Shown here: one piece after another, positions 17,135-24,405 of the stretch
How the letters are laid out: each line of letters starts with the position of its first letter
Numbering within the stretch: the stretch's first letter is position 1
DNA from: Bacteriovoracaceae bacterium
Lineage (GTDB): Bacteria; Bdellovibrionota; Bacteriovoracia; Bacteriovoracales; Bacteriovoracaceae
Direction of reading: 5' to 3'
NCBI GenBank assembly: GCA_023701435.1
Contig: JAMPXB010000022.1
Location: forward strand, 1-61,552
Length of the DNA stretch: 61,552 bases
The notes under the pieces: model-generated
Told to the model about the DNA's origin: nothing
Databases searched by the model: none
The model's input: the letters and a program-made list of their open reading frames with translations, nothing else
Translations under genes and position numbers: made by a program

Positions 17135-18137
17135 CCCTAAACTACAAAATCTTTTTTTAAACAAAACTCCCCTGATTGATGTCAGAGCGCCGGTTGAATT
17201 TAATGATGGCTCAATCCCTCATTCAATCAACCTTCCCATCATGAATGATGAAGACAGACGACTGGTAGGAACATGCTATAAAACGGAAGGACAAGCAGCG
17301 GCCGTTGAATTGGGCCATCGTTTGGTCAGTGGTGAAATTAAAGAGCAAAGAATCCAGGCGTGGAAAGAGTATATCGAGCAGTATCCGGAAACAGAAATTT
17401 TCTGCTTTCGCGGTGGAATGCGTTCCCAAATAACTTGCCAGTGGTTAAGGGAAAGAGGTTTAGACAAAAAACCCATACCAGGTGGTTACAAACGGCTTCG
17501 TCAGTTTTTCCTTTCTATCTTAGACGAAGCTCCGCTTCCGGAGATGATTAGACTGGGCGGTCTTACTGGTAGTGGTAAAACACTTTTACTCGAAAAAACT
17601 CCTTACGCGATTGATCTCGAAGGACTGGCCAATCACCGCGGTTCAGCTTTTGGCCCGAAAGGAAGTCAGCCAGCTCAAATAACTTTTGAAAATTCTCTCG
17701 CCTTGAATCTCTTGCAACTGCAGGATAAAAAAGTTCTGGTGGAAGATGAAAGCGTCTCAATTGGTAAAGTGGTCGTACCCCGAAGAGTCTATAAGACACT
17801 GGTAGCATCTAAACTGATTATTTTAGAAACATCCCATGAAGCGCGATTAGAGAATATTTTTAATGAGTACGTAAAATCATCTCAATTGGATTTCTTTCTC
17901 GCGGGTCTGGCGAGAATCCAACAGAAATTGGGTGGTCCCAAATTTAAGATTCTCACCAAAGAAATCACCAAGGCCTTTGAATCACCCATGGAACTCATCT
18001 ACCATGAAGCGTGGATTTCGATCCTTTTAAAAGAGTACTATGATCCTCTTTATCAAAAGGGAATCAAATTTAATCAGGATAAAATCATCTTTAGAGGTGA
18101 TGAAAAAGAGGTCCTGGACTTTTGGTCCAATCTTTAA
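17109..18137 (+). CDS. mnmH: tRNA 2-selenouridine synthase
   Basis: A 342-residue MnmH (SelU). The N-terminal rhodanese domain includes PLIDVRAPVEFNDGSIPHSI and catalytic C99 in IFCFRGGMRSQ. A P-loop at 151-158 (GLTGSGKT) is followed by NHRGSAFGPKG. It replaces sulfur by selenium at the wobble uridine of certain tRNAs using selenophosphate. The start at 17109, inside the end of selD, is preferred over 17124 because the latter has nothing like a ribosome site. The overlap implies translational coupling to selD. Confidence 0.92.
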   Translation: MNLISMWNDPKLQNLFLNKTPLIDVRAPVEFNDGSIPHSINLPIMNDEDRRLVGTCYKTEGQAAAVELGHRLVSGEIKEQRIQAWKEYIEQYPETEIFCFRGGMRSQITCQWLRERGLDKKPIPGGYKRLRQFFLSILDEAPLPEMIRLGGLTGSGKTLLLEKTPYAIDLEGLANHRGSAFGPKGSQPAQITFENSLALNLLQLQDKKVLVEDESVSIGKVVVPRRVYKTLVASKLIILETSHEARLENIFNEYVKSSQLDFFLAGLARIQQKLGGPKFKILTKEITKAFESPMELIYHEAWISILLKEYYDPLYQKGIKFNQDKIIFRGDEKEVLDFWSNL

Positions 18138-18184
18138 TTCGGCACGTCCTTTGCTACCTCTCAAGAGAGGGCCAGGAGGTCGTG

Positions 18185-18601
18185 ATGAAAAGACTCATCT
18201 TATCAGTTGTCATTATATTTTATGCCCATCCAAGTTTCGGACAAACAGGAGGACTAAATATCCTCGATCCCTCTTCAAGTAGTCCTAGCGGTCTCTCCGG
18301 TGCCATGGGAGGAGGATCAACTCCTAGCACGCCATCAAGCAGGAGCACCACCCCCTATTCAGTGACACCTCAAACTCAAGGCGGTTTTGGCACCCTTAAT
18401 GAACAGCAGCAGGTGGAAGATAGCACTAATTACTTTGGAGGAAGTCAGGACGGCGATTTGGATAATAATACAATTATTCCCCCTGCTTCCATTCCAGGTG
18501 CTAGTACTCCGGAGACAGCTCTTCCCCTCTCCCCGCCGACCGCGCCTACGAATATTCCCCGCTCGTCAACAACAGGTGGAAGTGGACCAAGTTCACTTTG
18601 A
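18185..18601 (+). CDS. Small secreted Ser/Thr/Pro-rich protein
   Basis: A 138-residue protein starting at the ATG at 18185, with AGGAGGT close upstream. A signal peptide ends FGQ, then the mature part is low-complexity: runs of Ser, Pro, Thr and Gly (SSSSPSGLSG, STPSTPSSRST), a short acidic Gln/Glu/Asp middle and a Pro/Thr tail. No domain is recognised. Composition suggests an unstructured surface or extracellular protein. Confidence 0.6.
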   Translation: MKRLILSVVIIFYAHPSFGQTGGLNILDPSSSSPSGLSGAMGGGSTPSTPSSRSTTPYSVTPQTQGGFGTLNEQQQVEDSTNYFGGSQDGDLDNNTIIPPASIPGASTPETALPLSPPTAPTNIPRSSTTGGSGPSSL

Positions 18602-18645
18602 TTCGACATATAGATATTTTTTGGAATTCTTTTGACCTGTTTTTA

Positions 18646-19167
18646 TTAACTTATTCGGAAGCTTCTGCATATTGGCGAGGGGCAATCAGGAGTGCCTTCT
18701 TTCTTCTGAAGTTCTGCCACGTCGCGAGCGAGGGTCTTTATGTTACAAAGGGGTTGAGATTCATCAACGATATTCCCAAGGTGAGTCTTTGTGAGGAGAA
18801 GGTTATCAAACTTTGTGAAATTTCCCACAAGGTCATTAAGCGAGTGGTTCAGCTTCTCCCGAATCGCCTTGTCATACTCATAACGGATAAATTTCTTCTT
18901 TCTTCCCCATGGTACTCGCGCCTCATTAAATTTCGCTTTTGAGAGGCAAGTACATAGCTCATCGCCGTTTTGCCCATAATAGGCACTCAGATCCTTTCCT
19001 GCTTGTCCTTTTATCTTTTCAAGGTCGATGGGAGAGCATACTTTGGTGGCGGTTTCGGCAAGCTCGGTTTTGTTGCCCAAAATTGAGTCACCATCACAAC
19101 TCTCTTCCTCTGCCCATAGGGGAGTTACAGCAACCAGGAATAGGAGTAGTAGTGATAATCGGATCAT
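18646..19167 (-). CDS. Secreted hypothetical protein with paired cysteines
   Basis: A 173-residue protein with a strong signal peptide (MIRLSLLLLFLVAVTPLWA). The mature part has eight cysteines including CTCLS and CPSPIC near the C-terminus, consistent with a disulfide-stabilised periplasmic protein. The middle is basic (GRKKKFIRYEYDKAIREKL). No family is recognised. It lies downstream of, and on the same strand as, the gene at 19307-19888, separated by a stem-loop. Confidence 0.6.
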   Translation of the reverse strand: MIRLSLLLLFLVAVTPLWAEEESCDGDSILGNKTELAETATKVCSPIDLEKIKGQAGKDLSAYYGQNGDELCTCLSKAKFNEARVPWGRKKKFIRYEYDKAIREKLNHSLNDLVGNFTKFDNLLLTKTHLGNIVDESQPLCNIKTLARDVAELQKKEGTPDCPSPICRSFRIS

Positions 19168-19250
19168 CCTGAGTATTTTCGGATGAATTAAGCTTCAACT
19201 AAAGAGGAATGATGGAACATAGTGGGGTGGGCAATAGTTTATTAGGTACT

Positions 19251-19279
19251 TAGGCACAGATTCTTGAGGTCTGTGCCTA
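19251..19279 (-). terminator. Stem-loop, possible terminator
   Basis: Ten-base-pair perfect stem (TAGGCACAGA at 19251-19260 with its complement at 19270-19279) and a 9-base loop. It lies between two minus-strand genes, 28 bases beyond the end of the upstream one. There is no good T tract, so termination efficiency is uncertain. Confidence 0.4.
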
Positions 19280-19306
19280 TTTAGGGAAGCCTATAATTCG
19301 AGGCGA

Positions 19307-19888
19307 TTAAGGGGAGACGTGTTCACCCGTTTTTGCATTCTGGATAGCACAGACAAAGCTATTTTTAACTGGAACCTTGGTATGTACTGCCGGATCATAA
19401 ATCGTCACATAAGGGATTTCTGAAACCTCAGGAAGGCCCCAGTGGTCGCGACCTCTTTTAAAGTCTTCATAATTAGCGATAGAGCCCATGAAGTAATCCT
19501 TCGTTTCCGGAATAGAGGAATCAAATACCCCGTTAGAAGCGCCGTTTAGAATGTCAGATAGATCCTCAAAGCTCTCATTATAACAGCCATTGCCCTCACA
19601 TCGACCAACTGGCGTCTTTCCGCCTTTGTAATGGGCGGTAATTTGACTCTTATAGAAGACGAGATCAATGCTCTTATCCTTAGTGGTTCGGCAATACATC
19701 ATGAGATCTTCACTCAACATGCGCTCGTAGCGCTCACGGGTCATTTCCACTTTTGCCAGACTGAATTCTCTGGTTATGTTTGCAAAATCGCCCACGGCAT
19801 GAAGTCTATAAAGAATGAAATCCACCTTATCTTGGGCGAAGGTAGAGAAAGAGAGTAGGGAGGCTAAAGCTAAAATGAGTAGTTTCAT
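19307..19888 (-). CDS. Secreted hypothetical protein
   Basis: A 193-residue protein from the ATG at 19888, which has AAGGA just upstream; the longer frame from 19945 would bury the signal peptide. Signal peptide MKLLILALASLLSFSTFA, then a mature region with four cysteines (MMYCRTT, GRCEGNGCYNES, FVCAIQN). No known domain. It may be periplasmic. Confidence 0.6.
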   Translation of the reverse strand: MKLLILALASLLSFSTFAQDKVDFILYRLHAVGDFANITREFSLAKVEMTRERYERMLSEDLMMYCRTTKDKSIDLVFYKSQITAHYKGGKTPVGRCEGNGCYNESFEDLSDILNGASNGVFDSSIPETKDYFMGSIANYEDFKRGRDHWGLPEVSEIPYVTIYDPAVHTKVPVKNSFVCAIQNAKTGEHVSP

Positions 19889-20081
19889 AAAGATCCTTTG
19901 AGTTACAGGGGATATTACCCAAGGACTTATATGAACCAAATTCAAGAATGAAAAGGCTGTATTTCTTATAGGATAAAATAACGTTCACAAGGGAAAAGTC
20001 TTAAGAAATCTTAAATTATTATCAATGGGACGACTAAATCAGTTGAAAAACGGTCTCTGAAATACTTATCCCCTCTTCTCC

Positions 20082-20109
20082 TATGATAGTATCATATGAT
20101 ACTATCATA
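20082..20109. promoter_or_regulatory. Perfect 28-bp palindromic operator in front of the Fic gene
   Basis: TATGATAGTATCAT followed directly by its exact reverse complement. Each half is itself a near-palindrome built on TGATA-N-TATCA, so the site is two abutting 13-bp operators. It ends two bases before the Fic start codon and occupies the place where a ribosome-binding site would be. A bound repressor would cover promoter or start; the Fic protein's own C-terminal winged-helix-like domain is the first candidate. Confidence 0.65.
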
Positions 20110-20111
20110 AG

Positions 20112-21083
20112 ATGAACCCTCCATATAAAATCACTCCCCTAGTCCTAAACTATATCAGTGAAATTTCCATAATTCTTGGAAGATTGGATCATTTAACAAT
20201 TGGTATCCCTGAACCAAAACTAAGAAAAAAAAATCAGATCCGAACGATTAAATCTACCCTAGCGATTGAAGGTAACACATTCACCGAAGATCAGATTTCG
20301 GCCATCCTTGATAATAAGAAAGTATTGGGTTCCCAAAAAGAAATAATGGAGGTGAAGAATGCCATTAAGCTATATGAGAATATGGATTCATTCAAAATTG
20401 ATTCAGTAAAATCCTTGCTCCAGGCACATCGAATGCTAATGGACAACCTCGTTGAGAGCGCAGGAAAATTTCGTTCTAAAAATGTAGGCGTATTAAAAGG
20501 TCAAATCGTTAAGCATGTTGCTCCTCAACCAGCAATGGTTCCTGAATTAGTAACGTCCCTTTTAAAGTGGATAAAATCTGAAAAAGAACTCCATCTCCTG
20601 ATAAAAGGTTGTGTTGTCCATTATGAGATTGAATTCATTCACCCTTTTGAAGATGGGAATGGCCGCATGGGACGATTTTGGCAGTCATTGATCATGTCTA
20701 AAGTGAGCCCACTATTTAAATATCTTCCTGTCGAAAGCCTAATAGAAAAGAATCAGAAAAAGTATTACGATACTCTAGAAAAATGCGATAAGGCCGGTGA
20801 TTCAACGAGCTTCATAGAATTCGCACTTAAAATTATTCTGGAAGCATTACAGGAATTTGATTCTCAAACCAAAGGCGTAGCAATTTCATCTAAAGATAGA
20901 ATCGAGAAAGCAAAAGACCATTTTGGTAAAAAAACTTTCAGTCGAAAAGACTACATGGAATTATTTAAATCAATATCTAGTGCGACTGCAAGTAGGGACA
21001 TTAAAGAAGCTGTTAAAATTAAGATTCTTAAAAAGGAAGGAGAAAAAAACCAGGCGACCTATAGCTTCATATCTGTATCATAG
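20112..21083 (+). CDS. Class II Fic family protein (probable AMPylase) with C-terminal DNA-binding-like domain
   Basis: A 323-residue Fic protein. T49-L-A-I-E53-G-N is the built-in inhibitory motif ([S/T]xxxE[G/N]) of class II enzymes. Residues 177-188 are the complete Fic motif HPFEDGNGRMGR, so transfer of a nucleotide monophosphate to a protein hydroxyl is expected. Residues about 255-323 (FSRKDYMELFKSISSATASRDIKEAVKI...) look like the winged-helix found at the end of many Fic proteins. The gene stands alone. There is no ribosome-binding site because the palindrome at 20082-20109 abuts the start, pointing to autoregulation. Confidence 0.85.
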   Translation: MNPPYKITPLVLNYISEISIILGRLDHLTIGIPEPKLRKKNQIRTIKSTLAIEGNTFTEDQISAILDNKKVLGSQKEIMEVKNAIKLYENMDSFKIDSVKSLLQAHRMLMDNLVESAGKFRSKNVGVLKGQIVKHVAPQPAMVPELVTSLLKWIKSEKELHLLIKGCVVHYEIEFIHPFEDGNGRMGRFWQSLIMSKVSPLFKYLPVESLIEKNQKKYYDTLEKCDKAGDSTSFIEFALKIILEALQEFDSQTKGVAISSKDRIEKAKDHFGKKTFSRKDYMELFKSISSATASRDIKEAVKIKILKKEGEKNQATYSFISVS

Positions 21084-21089
21084 AATTCC

Positions 21090-21914
21090 CTACTGACAAA
21101 TTTCTCGTGATTTTAACTCTAGCTGTTTGTCATCTTCTTTATAACGACAGACATTTTGGATAATTCCTTCTTCGGTCCTTATCACCTCATTGGTTACATC
21201 TGCTGACTTGAGTTTCGTCACAACGATATTCCCCTCTCGTAACATTTGTAAGGAAACATCCCTGCTTTCAGGATTAAACATACGAATAAGTTCATAAACT
21301 TTCTCAATTCGTTTGCCATTGGCCTTCAAGATAATGTCTCCCAACTGGATGGAATTTATATTGGGTGAATCCTTCAGGATATTCTCTACCTGGATGGCCC
21401 CTTTAACATCTTTTACCAGATGTTTAATTTGTTCAGATGTGAGCTCTTTAAAATGGACTTGCGGTCTGAATATTGCATCCGTACAAGTGTAATAAACTTC
21501 TATATATGGGAAAATCAAAGTCTCACTCCAGCTGTTGGTAGAGATGGTACTGTAATCTACTCCCACCCCTATGCTTGAATAGCGGCTGTAATAGGGATAC
21601 ATCCCCCCATAGAATGACGGACCCCAGGCACCGCCGGAACTCCTGATGATTTCTTTTTCAATGGTCTTGTCAAAAATATCAATGATGTTGGCATGCTTAT
21701 GAGATTCACTCCGGCAGCTTTCAATGGCGCGAAACTCGGCAAACATTCTGGCCCGATCTTTCTTGGTATAGGAATTACCTTTGAAGCTGGTAACTTTCAT
21801 TTCCTCAAAGACATTGTCCCGATAGCCCTGTTTCTTTTTTTCTTTTTGGTATGGTGTAGGTTTGGTGCTTGAACAGCTGGCAATGAGGGCGAGGATCAGT
21901 ATTTGAAAGAACAT
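21090..21914 (-). CDS. PDZ-domain lipoprotein
   Basis: A 274-residue lipoprotein from the ATG at 21914, with a lipobox ending LIASC then SSTKPTPYQKEKKKQ. The middle part is Tyr/Gly/Ser-rich (GGMYPYYSRYSSIGVGV). Residues about 185-255 form a PDZ-like fold: VENILKDSPNINSIQLGDIILKANGK, RIEKVYELIRM, VSLQMLREGNIV. There is no protease domain, so it may be an envelope adaptor that recognises protein C-termini. It converges on the Fic gene with a 6-bp gap. Its leader contains a strong hairpin at 21933-21962. Confidence 0.7.
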   Translation of the reverse strand: MFFQILILALIASCSSTKPTPYQKEKKKQGYRDNVFEEMKVTSFKGNSYTKKDRARMFAEFRAIESCRSESHKHANIIDIFDKTIEKEIIRSSGGAWGPSFYGGMYPYYSRYSSIGVGVDYSTISTNSWSETLIFPYIEVYYTCTDAIFRPQVHFKELTSEQIKHLVKDVKGAIQVENILKDSPNINSIQLGDIILKANGKRIEKVYELIRMFNPESRDVSLQMLREGNIVVTKLKSADVTNEVIRTEEGIIQNVCRYKEDDKQLELKSREICQ

Positions 21915-21932
21915 AGCGTTCCCCCTGAAAAT

Positions 21933-21962
21933 AAAATGGCCGTCTTTTACGACGGCCATTTT
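21933..21962 (-). terminator. 12-bp hairpin in the leader of the PDZ lipoprotein gene
   Basis: Perfect 12-pair stem (AAAATGGCCGTC at 21933-21944 with its complement at 21951-21962) and a 6-base loop. On the minus strand it is followed by ATTTTC. It can be the terminator of the gene ending at 22109, although that is about 146 bases away, or an attenuator in the lipoprotein leader, since it ends 19 bases before the ATG. Confidence 0.6.
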
Positions 21963-22108
21963 CCATCCAGATGTATTTCTACGAAGTGTTTTTCAAATGA
22001 TGCTTTTTCAACTTCTCTTGTCAAACACCCTGGACTTACTTTTAAAGATACTCCCCTCACTTTAAAAGGTGAAAGGCATTTTTCTAAATTTAGACGCAAG
22101 AAAGCTGA

Positions 22109-23239
22109 CTATAATACAGCTTTAGGCAGTGTTACTTTATAAATTTTAAACGTCATATTTTCTACCGGAGTTCCTGCCGGTGCATCTTGCAGAAGAGAAT
22201 CCGTAAAAATGAGGTTATTGTTATCATCAATAGTAAAACTATCAGGCCACTTTAATCTTTCATCCTGAATCAGAATTTTCATATCCCCATCTGGAGTGCG
22301 ATAAGAGACGGCATTCCTTTCCAGATCGGCCATATAGAGGTTTCCATTTTTATCAAAAATCATCCCGTCTGGTGCCGGTGTTGCTCCCAAATTCTCAACT
22401 TTCTTTACAAGTCGGGTTTCATCTTTTTTATCCGTTTTAAGTTCCGAGGTCGGAACTCTATAGAGGGTATAGCCAGTTAAAGCATGGTAATAAAGTTTGT
22501 CATCTACCGGATTAAGAGCAATGCCATCAGAATGGATCTGCGGTTTTGATCCGTCTGCCAGAGTGAAATCTTTTTTCTCCACCGTTAATGTCACATTTTC
22601 TGATTTAGTAGAAGGATGTTTATCCAGTAATCGTTTTGATTTCCCCGTGGTCATATCTAAGACGATCAGCCCTCCCAGGCCAGAATCTGTCATGTACACC
22701 ATATTGGTGTCCTGGTCTATCCGAAGGTCATTGAGATAGGAATTTTTCGGGGCCACTCTTTCATCGAATTCCCAATAGCTTTTAAGCTTGTTTGTTGCAA
22801 GATCAAACTCAAAGAGTTTCGCTTTTCCCACCACTTCTTTCATTTCCGGAGAACTTGGATCAAGAACGAAGAGTGAATTCTCATGGACAAAAACGGATTG
22901 AACACAGGTAAACTTATTCTTTTCCGGATTACCACTCCAGGTGTTCCACGTCTCATCTGGATAAGGTTTATAACTGCCATCCTCCATGATCTCAATCACA
23001 GAAAAAGGAAGGTTATCGCGCCAACGTGGGAAACTGGCAAAAAGTCGGCCATCCTTGGAAACAGTGACTCCCGTCACTTGTGCTCCCTTAAACTGGGCCA
23101 CTTCCACTAGATCTGGTTGTTTTTCAGTAGGCAATAATCCGATTGTTTTTTTATCAACCGGATCATTCTTCAGTTTATCCACAGATGAACAAGCACTCAC
23201 GATGAGACTCATTGCTACGACTGGTATGAAAACCTTCAT
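22109..23239 (-). CDS. Yellow/major-royal-jelly-like beta-propeller lipoprotein
   Basis: A 376-residue protein with lipobox LIVSAC and C17. The segments VTGVTVSKDGRLFASFPRW, YLNDLRIDQDTNMVYMTDSG, IHSDGIALNPVDDKLYYHALTG and NLYMADLERNAV are typical of the MRJP/yellow family, a six-bladed propeller related to SMP-30 lactonases. Bacterial members are uncharacterised; lactone hydrolysis or ligand binding in the periplasm is possible. A small membrane protein gene lies 13 bases upstream on the same strand, probably in one operon. Confidence 0.75.
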   Translation of the reverse strand: MKVFIPVVAMSLIVSACSSVDKLKNDPVDKKTIGLLPTEKQPDLVEVAQFKGAQVTGVTVSKDGRLFASFPRWRDNLPFSVIEIMEDGSYKPYPDETWNTWSGNPEKNKFTCVQSVFVHENSLFVLDPSSPEMKEVVGKAKLFEFDLATNKLKSYWEFDERVAPKNSYLNDLRIDQDTNMVYMTDSGLGGLIVLDMTTGKSKRLLDKHPSTKSENVTLTVEKKDFTLADGSKPQIHSDGIALNPVDDKLYYHALTGYTLYRVPTSELKTDKKDETRLVKKVENLGATPAPDGMIFDKNGNLYMADLERNAVSYRTPDGDMKILIQDERLKWPDSFTIDDNNNLIFTDSLLQDAPAGTPVENMTFKIYKVTLPKAVL

Positions 23240-23251
23240 AATCTCTCCTTA

Positions 23252-23503
23252 TTATGGTTCATGCAGCCAGCGTTTGAAGTGCAAAATGGGATGATGCCAA
23301 TCAAAATGTCCGGCATCGTAATGACGGTATTTATCAACTGGTTCTTGGGCTTCGGAATATTGTCTCAGTTTATCAAGACGCACGACCTGATCAGTATTCT
23401 TGTCTATACGACTGACTGATAGAAACATCCCAATAGGAAATAATAGCCAAAAGCTCAAGCCTATTATTGTGAGAACCATTTCCAATGTGCTTCCCATATT
23501 CAT
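23252..23503 (-). CDS. Small single-pass membrane protein
   Basis: An 83-residue protein. One hydrophobic segment (about 8-30, LEMVLTIIGLSFWLLFPIGM) is followed by a polar tail with KYRHYDAGHFDWHHPILHF, rich in His and aromatics. No family is recognised. It is 13 bases upstream of the yellow-like lipoprotein gene and is probably co-transcribed with it. Confidence 0.55.
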   Translation of the reverse strand: MNMGSTLEMVLTIIGLSFWLLFPIGMFLSVSRIDKNTDQVVRLDKLRQYSEAQEPVDKYRHYDAGHFDWHHPILHFKRWLHEP

Positions 23504-23669
23504 CCTCCTGATAAGTTCATTTTAGCAGTAGTGACTTCCTCCCCAATCTTAATTAGGGCCGTTGTTTATAAGACCAACAAGATAGGTTTTTAAAAGTTAA
23601 GGAAGGAATAAGTTCAATAACAAAAAGCACAGAAGCTAGATTAGCTTTGAATGAAAACAAGGAGTCTTT

Positions 23670-23915
23670 ATGAAAAAACTTTTATTCCTACTTTCGATTC
23701 TAGGCCTACTAGCTTACGGATGTAATCGAAATGAAGATGCAGGAACCGCGACGGACCCAGGAATGCAACAAGAAGAAACCCGTGATCTGGATACAACTCC
23801 AGAAGCTATGGAAACTCCTGGTTCGGTACAGGATTCAGACATTCAAGAACCAGAAATGCAGGAAGAAGAGATGATGGAAGAAGATATGCGGAATGAATAT
23901 CAAGAGGAAGAATAA
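23670..23915 (+). CDS. Small acidic lipoprotein
   Basis: An 81-residue protein starting eight bases after AAGGAG. The signal peptide ends LLAYGC, with C18 followed by NRNEDAG. The mature part is almost entirely Glu, Asp, Gln, Met and Thr, ending in EEEMMEEDMRNEYQEEE. No domain; probably an unstructured envelope lipoprotein. Confidence 0.65.
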   Translation: MKKLLFLLSILGLLAYGCNRNEDAGTATDPGMQQEETRDLDTTPEAMETPGSVQDSDIQEPEMQEEEMMEEDMRNEYQEEE

Positions 23916-23926
23916 AATAAATACTC

Positions 23927-23959
23927 TGGGAAGTGGGGATTAAAGATCTCCATTTCCCA
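23927..23959. terminator. Stem-loop between convergent genes
   Basis: A stem of about 13 pairs with two G-U pairs (TGGGAAGTGGGGAT at 23927-23940 with the complementary stretch ending at 23959). On the minus strand it is followed by GAGTATTTATTTTATT. It separates the acidic lipoprotein gene from the convergent CxxC protein gene. Confidence 0.55.
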
Positions 23960-24208
23960 TTAAAACCAGACACGGTCTCTATTATCTGAATACGTCGTCA
24001 TCACTTCTAAATCTGTTTCAAAATTACAATCATAAATTTGTTTATGCTTATCGATGAAGGTCTTTTGCCCTTGCTTAAACAGCTCCACCGAATGGCCGTA
24101 ACATAAAGGCAGGGCCCTGATGTTACCTTTAGCATCATAAATAAGATCTATATGGGTGTGAGGTTTTCTATCTTTAGTAAATTTACATATATAGCAGTAA
24201 TGTTTCAT
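23960..24208 (-). CDS. Small cytoplasmic protein with CxxC motif
   Basis: An 82-residue protein, MKHYCYICKFTKD at the N-terminus with C5-x2-C8, then KPHTHIDLIYDAKG and LPLCYGHSVELFKQG. The paired cysteines plus later Cys and His residues suggest a small zinc-binding fold. No named family is recognised. No signal peptide. Confidence 0.55.
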   Translation of the reverse strand: MKHYCYICKFTKDRKPHTHIDLIYDAKGNIRALPLCYGHSVELFKQGQKTFIDKHKQIYDCNFETDLEVMTTYSDNRDRVWF

Positions 24209-24405
24209 ATGACTTGTTATCGGAGAGCAGCTTCGACCTATTAACCCCTATAAAAAAATTAAGGTTGCATTAAAATTCCAATGACTTAGCGTCAGAGCTG
24301 TGTTTAATTCCTTAACTTAGGTATGTAAGTTTTTCACCTCTTACCTTCTTAACCCTAAATTTAGATATTATCGCTTTGCCCAATCAAAAAACATCGGAGT
24401 TTGTG

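Noticed and set aside
20112..21083. Fic gene as part of a toxin-antitoxin pair
   Set aside because: No small antitoxin gene is adjacent, and the inhibitory motif is already inside the Fic protein (class II).
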